A stretch of 64,000 nt of DNA from Seriola aureovittata. Lineage: Eukaryota > Chordata > Actinopteri > Carangiformes > Carangidae. The translations under genes and the position numbers were made by a program. The DNA is taken from NCBI RefSeq assembly GCF_021018895.1, contig NC_079375.1:7090001-7154000 (forward strand), written 5' to 3'. Below the pieces are notes generated by a model. It ran no database searches. It was not told the DNA's origin and saw nothing but the letters and a program-made list of their open reading frames with translations. This document shows, piece after piece, positions 53,301-64,000 of this stretch; within the stretch, counting starts at the first letter, position 1; every line of letters starts with the position of its first letter.

Positions 53301-53400
53301 TTGCTATACTATGACATATTTATGACATTTTATGACTTACTATACTATGACGTTTTTATGACATTTTTATGACATTTTATGCCTTACTATACTATGACGT
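50311..53400 (+). repeat. higher-order block, copy 3
   Basis: The markers of copy 1 recur at offsets of 13770-13771 (50362, 50473, 50552), 13846 (52147) and 13930 (53054). The start, including the CTTTGATG variant at about 50361, is shared with copy 1 but not copy 2. Confidence 0.8.
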
Positions 53401-56400
53401 TTTTATCACATTTTATGCCTTACTATACTATGACGTTTTTTGACGTTTTCATGCCTTACCATAGTATCACGTTTTTATGACATTTTATGCCTTACCATAC
53501 TATGACATATTTATGACATTTTATGCCTTACTATACTATGATGTTTTTATGACATTTTATGCCTTACTATACTATGACGTTTTTATGACATTTTATGCCT
53601 TACTATACTATGACGTTTTTATGACATTTTATGCCTTACTATACTATGACGTTTTTTGACATTTTATGCCTTACTATACTATGACATTTTTATGACATTT
53701 TTATGCCTTACTATACTATCACGTTTTTATGACATTGTATGCCTTACTATAGTATGAAGTTTTTATTCCTCACTATACTATGACGTTTTTATGACATTTT
53801 ATGCCTTACTATACTATGACGTTTTCAAGCCGTACTACACTATGACGTTTTTATGACATTTTATGCCTTACTATACTATGACGTTTTTTGACATTTTATG
53901 CCTTACTATAATATGACGATTAATCAAGTTTTTATGCTTTGCTATACTATGACATATTTATGACATTTTATGACTTACTATACTATGACGTTTTTATGAC
54001 ATTTTATGTCTTACGTTACTATGACGTTTTTATCACATTTTATGCCTTACTATACTATGACGTTTTTTGACGTTTTCATGCCTTACCATAGTATCACGTT
54101 TTTATGACATTTTATGCCTTACCATACTATGACATATTTATGACATTTTATTCCTTACTATACTATGATGTTTTTATGACATTTTATGCCTTACTATACT
54201 ATGACGTTTTTATGACATTTTATGCCTTACTATACTATGACGTTTTTATGACATTTTATGCCTTACTATACTATGACGTTTTTTGACATTTTATGCCTTA
54301 CTATACTATGACATTTTTATGACATTTTATGCTTACTATACTATCACGTTTTTATGACATTGTATGCCTTACTATAGTATGAAGTTTTTATTCCTGACTA
54401 TACTATGACGTTTTTATGACATTTTATGCCTTACTATACTATGACGTTTTCAAGCCGTACTACACTATGACGTTTTTATGACATTTTATGCCTTACTATA
54501 CTATGACGTTTTTTGACATTTTATGCCTTACTATAATATGACGATTAATCAAGTTTTTATGCTTTGCTATACTATGACATATGTATGACATTTTATGCCT
54601 TACGTTACTATGACGTTTTTATGACATTTTATGCCTTACTATACTATGACGTTTTTATGACATTTTATGCCTTACTATACTATGACGTTTTTTGACATTT
54701 TATGCCTTACTATACTATAACGTTTTTTGACGTTTTTATGCCTTACTATACTATGACATATTTATGACATTTTATGCCTTACTATGCTGTGATGTTTTTT
54801 GTCGTTTTTATGCCTCACTATACTATGACCTTTTTTGACATTTTTATGACATACTATACTATCACATTTTTATGACATTTTATGCCTCACCATACTATGA
54901 TATTTTTATGCCTTACTATAATATGACGTTTAATCAAGTTTTTATGCTTTGCTATACTATGACATATTTATGACATTTTATGACTTACTATACTATGACG
55001 TTTTTATGACATTTTATGCCTTACGTTACTATGACGTTTTTATGACATTTTATGCCTTACTATGCTGTGATGTTTTTTGTCGTTTTTATGCCTTACAATA
55101 CTATGACGTTTTTTGACATTTTATGCCTTACTATACTGTGACGTTTTTTGACGTTTTTATGCCATACTATACTATGACATTTTTATGACATTTTATGCCT
55201 TACTATACTATGACGTTTTTTGACATTTTTATGCCATACTATACTATGACATTTTTATGACATTTTATGCCTCACCATACTATGATATTTTTATTTCTTA
55301 CTATAATATGACGTTTTTATGACATTTTTTGACGTTTTTATGACATTTTTTGACGTTTTTATGCTTTGCTATACTATGACATATTTATGACATTTTATGA
55401 CTTACTATACTATGACGTTTTTATTACATTTTATGCCTTACGTTACTATGACGTTTTTATGACATTTTATGCCTTACTATACTATGACGTTTTTATGACA
55501 TTTTATGCCTTACTATACTATGACGTTTTTATGACATTTTATGCCTTACTATACTATGACGTTTTTTGACGTTTTCATGCCTTACCATAGTATCACGTTT
55601 TTATGACATTTTATGCCTTACCATACTATGACATATTTATGACATTTTATGACTTACTATACTATGACGTTTTTATGACATTTTATGTCTTACGTTACTA
55701 TGACGTTTTTATCACATTTTATGCCTTACTATACTATGACGTTTTTTGACGTTTTCATGCCTTACCATAGTATCACGTTTTTATGACATTTTATGCTTTG
55801 CTATACTATGACATATTTATGACATTTTATGACTTACTATACTATGACGTTTTTATGACATTTTATGTCTTACGTTACTATGACGTTTTTATCACATTTT
55901 ATGCCTTACTATACTATGACGTTTTTTGACGTTTTCATGCCTTACCATAGTATCACGTTTTTATGACATTTTATGCCTTACCATACTATGACATATTTAT
56001 GACATTTTATTCCTTACTATACTATGATGTTTTTATGACATTTTATGCCTTACTATACTATGACGTTTTTATGACATTTTATGCCTTACTATACTATGAC
56101 GTTTTTATGACATTTTATGCCTTACTATACTATGACGTTTTTTGACATTTTATGCCTTACTATACTATGACATTTTTATGACATTTTTATGCCTTACTAT
56201 ACTATCACGTTTTTATGACATTGTATGCCTTACTATAGTATGAAGTTTTTATTCCTGACTATACTATGACGTTTTTATGACATTTTATGCCTTACTATAC
56301 TATGACGTTTTCAAGCCGTACTACACTATGACGTTTTTATGACATTTTATGCCTTACTATACTATGACGTTTTTTGACATTTTATGCCTTACTATAATAT

Positions 56401-59400
56401 GACGATTAATCAAGTTTTTATGCTTTGCTATACTATGACATATGTATGACATTTTATGCCTTACGTTACTATGACGTTTTTATGACATTTTATGCCTTAC
56501 TATACTATGACGTTTTTATGACATTTTATGCCTTACTATACTATGACGTTTTTTGACATTTTATGCCTTACTATACTATAACGTTTTTTGACGTTTTCAT
56601 GCCTTACTATACTATGACATATTTATGACATTTTATGCCTTACTATGCTGTGATGTTTTTTGTCGTTTTTATGCCTCACTATACTATGACCTTTTTTGAC
56701 ATTTTTATGACATACTATACTATCACATTTTTATGACATTTTATGCCTCACCATACTATGATATTTTTATTCCTTACTATAATATGACGTTTAATCAAGT
56801 TTTTATGCTTTGCTATACTATGACATTTTTTGACATTTTTATGACTTACTATACTATGACGTTTTTATGACATTTTATGCCTTACGTTACTATGACGTTT
56901 TTATGACATTTTATGCCTTACTATGCTGTGATGTTTTTTGTCGTTTTTATGCCTTACAATACTATGACGTTTTTTGACATTTTATGCCTTACTATACTGT
57001 GACGTTTTTTGACGTTTTTATGCCATACTATACTATGACATTTTTATGACATTTTATGCCTTACTATACTATGACGTTTTTTGACATTTTTATGACATAC
57101 TATACTATGACATTTTTATGACATTTTATGCCTCACCATACTATGATATTTTTATTTCTTACTATAATATGACGTTTAATCAAGTTTTTATGCTTTGCTA
57201 TACTATGACATATTTATGACATTTTTATGACATTTTATGCCTTACTTACTATGACGTTTTTATTACATTTTATGCCTTACGTTACTATGACGTTTTTATG
57301 ACATTTTATGCCTTACTATACTATGACGTTTTTATGACATTTTATGCCTTACTATACTATGACGTTTTTATGACATTTTATGCCTTACTATACTATGACG
57401 TTTTTTGACATTTTATGCCTTACTATACTATAACGTTTTTTGACGTTTTTATGCCTTACTATACTATGACATATTTATGACATTTTATGCCTTACTATGC
57501 TGTGATGTTTTTTGTCGTTTTTATGCCTTACAATACTATGACGTTTTTGGACGTTTTTATGCCATACTTTACTATGACATTTTTATGACATTTTATGCCT
57601 TACTATACTATGACGTTTTTTTTGACATTTTATGACATACTATACTATGACATTTTTATGACATTTTATGCCTCACCATACTATGATATTTTTATTCCTT
57701 ACTATAATATGACGTTTAATCAAGTTTTTATGCTTTGCTATACTATGACATATGTATGACATTTTATGCCTTACGTTACTATGACGTTTTTATGACATTT
57801 TATGCCTTACTATACTATGGCGTTTTTATGACATTTTATGCCTTACGTTACTATGACGTTTTTATCACATTTTATGCCTTACTATACTATGACGTTTTTT
57901 GACGTTTTCATGCCTTACCATAGTATCACGTTTTTATGACATTTTATGCCTTACCATACTATGACATATTTATGACATTTTATGCCTTACTATACTATGA
58001 TGTTTTTATGACATTTTATGCCTTAATATACTATGACGTTTTTTGACGTTTTTATGCCATACTATACTATGACATTTTTATGACATTTTATGCCTTACTA
58101 TACTATGACGTTTTTTTGACATTTTATGACATACTATACTATGACATTTTTATGACATTTTATGCCTCACCATACTATGATATTTTTATTCCTTACTATA
58201 ATATGACGTTTAATCAAGTTTTTATGCTTTGCTATACTATGACATATTTATGACATTTTATGACTTACTATACTATGACGTTTTTATTACATTTTATGCC
58301 TTACGTTACTATGACGTTTTTATGACATTTTATGCCTTACTATACTATGACGTTTTTATGACATTTTATGCCTTACTATACTATGACGTTTTTATGACAT
58401 TTTATGCCTTACTATACTATGACGTTTTTTGACATTTTATGCCTTACTATACTATAACGTTTTTTGACGTTTTTATGCCTTACTATACTATGACATATTT
58501 ATGACATTTTATGCCTTACTATGCTGTGATGTTTTTTGTCGTTTTTATGCCTTACAATACTATGACGTTTTTTGACGTTTTTATGCCATACTATACTATG
58601 ACATTTTTATGACATTTTATGCCTTACTATACTATGACGTTTTTTTGACATTTTATGACATACTATACTATGACATTTTTATGACATTTTATGCCTCACC
58701 ATACTATGATATTTTTATTCCTTACTATAATATGACGTTTAATCAAGTTTTTATGCTTTGCTATACTATGACATATGTATGACATTTTATGCCTTACGTT
58801 ACTATGACGTTTTTATGACATTTTATGCCTTACTATACTATGGCGTTTTTATGACATTTTATGCCTTACGTTACTATGACGTTTTTATCACATTTTATGC
58901 CTTACTATACTATGACGTTTTTTGACGTTTTCATGCCTTACCATAGTATCACGTTTTTATGACATTTTATGCCTTACCATACTATGACATATTTATGACA
59001 TTTTATGCCTTACTATACTATGATGTTTTTATGACATTTTATGCCTTAATATACTATGACGTTTTTATGACATTTTATGCCTTACTATACTATGACGTTT
59101 TTTGACATTTTATGCCTTACTATACTATGACATTTTTATGACATTTTATGCCTTACTATACTATGACATTTTTATGACATTTTATGCCTTACTATACTAT
59201 GATGTTTTTATGACATTTTATGCCTTAATATACTATGACGTTTTTATGACATTTTATGCCTTACTATACTATGACGTTTTTATGACATTTTATGCCTTAC
59301 TATACTATGACGTTTTTTGACATTTTATGCCTTACTATACTATGACATTTTTATGACATTTTATGCCTTACTATACTATGACGTTTTTTGACATTTTATG

Positions 59401-62400
59401 CCTTACTATACTGTGACGTTTTTTGACGTTTTCATGCCATACTATACTATGACATTTTTATGACATTTTTTGACATTTTATGCCTTACTATACTATGACG
59501 TTTTTTTGACATTTTATGACATACTATACTATGACATTTTTATGACATTTTATGCCTCACCATACTATGATATTTTTATTCCTTACTATAATATGACGTT
59601 TAATCAAGTTTTTATGCTTTGCTATACTATGACATATTTATGACATTTTATGACTTACTATACTATGACGTTTTTATGACATTTTATGCCTTACGTTACT
59701 ATGACGTTTTGATGACATTTTATGCCTTACTATACTATGACGTTTTTATGACATTTTATGCCTTACTATGCTGTGATGTTTTTTGTCGTTTTTATGCCTT
59801 ACTATACTATGACGTTTTTTGACATTTTATAACATACTATACTATGACGTTTTTATGACATTGTATGCCTCACTATATTATGACATTTTTATGACATTTT
59901 ATGCCTCACCATACTATGATATTTTTATTCCTTACTATAATATGACGTTTAATCAAGTTTTTATGCTTTGCTATACTATGACATATGTATGACATTTTAT
60001 GCCTTACGTTACTATGACGTTTTTATGACATTTTATGCCTTACTATACTATGACGTTTTTATGACATTTTATGCCTTACGTTACTATGACGTTTTTATCA
60101 CATTTTATGCCTTACTATACTATGACCTTTTTCATGACATTTTATGCCTTACTATACTATGACGCTTTTTGACATTTTATGCCTTACTATACTATAACGT
60201 TTTTTGACGTTTTTATGCCTCACCATACTATGACATATTTATGACATTTTATGCCTTACTATACTATGACGCTTTTTGACATTTTATGCCTTACTATACT
60301 ATAACGTTTTTATGACATTTTTTTATGCCTTACTATACTATGACATATTTATGACATTTTATGCCTAACTATACTATGATGTTTTTATGACATTTTATGC
60401 CTTACTATACTATGACGTTTTTATGATATTTTATGCCTTTCTATACTATGATGTTTTTTGACGTTTTTATGCCTTACTATACTATGACGTTTTTATGACA
60501 TTTTATGCCTAACTACACTATGACGTTTTTTGACATTTTATGCCTTACTATACTATGACGTTTTCAAGCCGTACTACACTATGACGTTTTTATGACATTT
60601 TATGCCTTACTATACTATGACGTTTTTAGGACATTTTATGCCTTACTATACTATGTTTTTTGACATTTTTATGCCTTACTACACTATGACATTTTTATGA
60701 CGTTTTATGCCTTACCATACTATGACGTTTTTATGACATTTTATGCCTTACTATGCTGTGATGTTTTTTGTCGTTTTTATGCCTTACTATACTATGACGT
60801 TTTTTGACATTTTATGACATACTATACTATCACATTTTTATGACATTTTATGCCTCACCATACTATGATATTTTTATTCCTTACTATAATATTACGTTTA
60901 ATCAAGTTTTTATGCTTTGCTATACTATGACGTTTTTATGACATTGCATGCCTCACTATACTATGACGTTTTTAGGACATTTTATGCCTTACTATACTAT
61001 ATTTTTTGACATTTTTATGCCGTACTATACTATGACATTTTTATGACATTTTATGCCTCACCATACTATGATATTTTTATTCCTGACTATAATATGACGT
61101 TTAATCAAGTTTTTATGCTTTGCTATACTATGATATATTTATGATATTTTATGACTTACTATACTATGACGTTTTTATGACATTGCATGCCTCACTATAC
61201 TATGACGTTTTTATGACATTTTATGCCTTACTATACTATGACGTTTTTATGACATTTTATGCCTTACTATACTATGACGTTTTTTGACATTTTATGCCTT
61301 ACTATACTATGACATTTTTATGACATTTTATGCCTTACTATACTATGACATATTTATGACATTGTATGCCTTACTATACTATGACATATTCATGACATTT
61401 TATGCCTTACTATACTATGACGTTTTTATGACATTTTATGCCTTACTATACTGTGACGTTTTTTGACGTTTTTATGACATACTATACTATGACATTTTTA
61501 TGACATTTTATGCCTTACTATACTATGACGTTTTTTGACATTTTATGACATACTATACTTTGACATTTTTATGACATTTTATGCCTCACCATACTATGAT
61601 ATTTTTATTCCTTACTATAATATGACGTTTAATCAAGTTTTTATGCTTTGCTATACTATGACATATTTATGACATTTTATGACTTACTATACTATGACTT
61701 TTTTATTACATTTTATGCCTTGCGTTACTATGACGTTTTTATGACATTTTATGCCTTACTATACTATGACGTTTTTATGACATTTTATGCCTTACTATAC
61801 TATGACGTTTTTATGACATTTTATGCCTTACTATACTATGACGTTTTTTGACATTTTATGCCTTACTATACTATAACGTTTTTTGACGTTTTTATGCCTT
61901 ACTATACTATGACATGTTTATGACATTTTATGCCTTACTATGCTGTGATGTTTTTTGTCGTTTTTATGCCTTACAATACTATGACGTTTTTTGACATTTT
62001 ATGACATACTATACTATCACATTTTTATGACATTTTATGCCTCACCATACTATATTTTTATTCCTTACTATAATATGACGTTTAATCAAGTTTTTATGCT
62101 TTGTTATACTATGACATATTTATGACATTTTATGACTTACTATACTATGACGTTTTTATGACATTTTATTCCTTATGTTACTATGACGTTTTTATGACAT
62201 TTCATGCCTTACTATACTATGACGTTTTTATGACATTTTATGCCTTACTATGCTGTGATGTTTTTTGTCGTTTTTATGCCTTACTATACTATGACGTTTT
62301 TTGACATTTTATGACATACTATACTATCACATTTTTATGACATTTTATGCCTCACCATACTATGATCTTTTTATTCCTTACTATAATATGATGTTTAATC

Positions 62401-64000
62401 AAGTTTTTATGCTTTGCTATACTATGACATATTTATGACATTTTATGCCTTACTTTACTATAACGTTTTTTGACGTTTTTATGCCTCACCATACTATGAC
62501 ATATTTATGACATTTTATGCCTAACTATACTATGACGTTTTTTGACATTTTATGCCTTACTATACTATGACGTTTTCAAGCCGTACTACACTATGACGTT
62601 TTTATGACATTTTATGCCTTACTATACTATGACGTTTTTAGGACATTTTATGCCTTACTATACTGTGACGTTTTTTGACGTTTTTATGACATACTATACT
62701 ATGACATTTTTATGACATTTTATGCCTTACTATACTATGACGTTTTTTTGACATTTTATGACATACTATACTATGCCTTACTATACTATGACGCTTTTTG
62801 ACATTTTATGCCTTACTATACTATAACGTTTTTTGACGTTTTTATGCCTCACCATACTATGACATATTTATGACATTTTATGCCTTACTATACTATGACG
62901 TTTTTTGACATTTTATGCCTTACTATACTATGACGTTTTCAAGCCGTACTACACTATGACGTTTTTATGACATTTTATGCCTTACTATATTATGACGTTT
63001 TTAGGACATTTTATGCCTTACTATACTGTGACGTTTTTTGACGTTTTTATGACATACTATACTATGACATTTTTATGACATTTTATACCTTACTATACTA
63101 TGACGTTTTTTTGACATTTTATGACATGCTATACTATGACATTTTTATGACATTTTATGCCTCACCATACTATGATATTTTTATTCCTTACTATAATATG
63201 ACGTTTAATCAAGTTTTTATGCTTTGCTATACTATGACATATTTATGACATTTTATGACTTACTATACTATGATGTTTTTATTACACTTTATGCCTTACG
63301 TTACTATGACGTTTTTATGACATTTTATGCCTTACTATACTATGACGTTTTTTGACATTTTATGCCTTACTATACTATAACGTTTTTTGACGTTTTTATG
63401 CCTTACTATACTATGACATATTTTGACATTTTATGCCTTACTATACTATGACATATTTATGACATTTTATGCCTTACTATACTATGACATATTTATGACA
63501 TTTTATGCCTTACTATACTATGACGTTTTTATGACATTTTATGCCTTACCATACTATGACGTTTTTATGACATTTTATGCCTTACTATACTATGATGTTT
63601 TTTGACGTTTTTATGCCTTACTATACTATGACGTTTTTATGACATTTTATGCCTAACTATAGTATGACGTTTTTTGACATTTTATGCCTTACTATACTAT
63701 GACTTTTTTTGACATTTTTATGCCTTACTATACTATGACATTTTTATGACATTTTATGCCTCACCATACTATGATATTTTTATTCCTGACTATAATATGA
63801 CGTTCTATCAAGTTTTTATGCTTTACTATACTATGACATTTTTTGACGTTTTCATGCCTTACCATAGTATCACGTTTTTATGAACTTTTATGCCTTACCA
63901 TACTATGACATATTTATGACATTTTATGGCTTACTATACTATGACATATTTATGACATTTTATGCCTTACTATACTATGACGTTTTTATGAAATTTTATG

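Larger units (their letters stand above)
36241..64000 (+). repeat. very long AT-rich tandem array (26-bp and 36-bp units), continuing past the window end
   Basis: Nearly all of this 27.8 kb is head-to-tail variants of one unit. The 26-bp form reads TATGACGTTTTTATGCCTTA plus CTATAC. The 36-bp form carries ten more bases (TGACATTTTA) after TATGACGTTTTTA. A 35-bp variant has lost one base of the T/A run (GACGTTTTTTGACA). The 36-bp unit is 72% A+T and 47% T on this strand. Taking 33-36 bp per unit gives on the order of 800 copies; this is an estimate, not a count. The units abut without unique spacers, so it is a satellite-type array. The 36-bp period is twelve codons and keeps one frame open as MTFYALLYYDVF repeats; the 35-bp variant brings TGA into frame, so frames stay under about 120 codons. 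Confidence 0.98.

Noticed and set aside
36577..63605. Many 60-118-codon frames repeating MTFYALLYYDVF
   Set aside because: They are produced by a 36-bp tandem unit and cut by the 35-bp variant; there is no gene structure.
36241..64000. CRISPR-like array of repeats
   Set aside because: The units abut with no unique spacers, the context is a vertebrate gene, and there are no cas genes.

Overview
The window looks like nuclear DNA of a ray-finned fish, most likely a percomorph teleost. The evidence is a vertebrate GT29 sialyltransferase gene split by GT-AG introns, long introns full of CA/TG microsatellites, and several dispersed repeats I recognise from memory as common in spiny-rayed fish. Nothing bacterial or viral is visible: there are no operons, rRNA or CRISPR array. 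Family names given to repeats rest on pattern recognition and visible termini, not on a database search.

Positions 1 to about 28.6 kb hold the 3' part of one plus-strand gene, st6galnac3 (alpha-N-acetylgalactosaminide alpha-2,6-sialyltransferase 3). Only the last two coding exons are present, at 25238-25345 and 28007-28196. They join in phase across a 2661-bp intron and carry sialylmotif S, then motifs III and VS and the stop codon. Everything upstream (1-25237) reads as the 3' part of one intron of at least 25 kb; the exon for sialylmotif L and the N-terminal membrane anchor is not in the window. This intron carries simple repeats and repeat-element fragments, including a TTAA-flanked piggyBac-like MITE (20114-20547), an element between 8-bp direct repeats (5723-6211) and an RNA-foldable inverted repeat (7960-8076).

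Positions 28.65 to 36.24 kb are apparently intergenic. They hold a tRNA-derived SINE-like segment, a hAT-like MITE candidate and a second TTAA-flanked MITE, with no coding exon that I can support.

From about 36241 to the end of the window lies one enormous AT-rich tandem array, interrupted only by a 500-base N gap (46232-46731). Its two main units are 26 bp and 36 bp; the long one equals the short one plus 10 bp. Variants are arranged into composite modules and into kilobase-scale duplicated blocks: about 2.7-3 kb present three times, at offsets of about 5.77 and 8.0 kb. The left edge is degenerate and the interior is homogenised. Short open frames repeating a 12-residue peptide are a by-product of the 36-bp period. 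The array is the most unusual feature of the window: a large satellite or megasatellite starting about 8 kb downstream of st6galnac3, with a CpG-containing TGACGT core repeated several hundred times.
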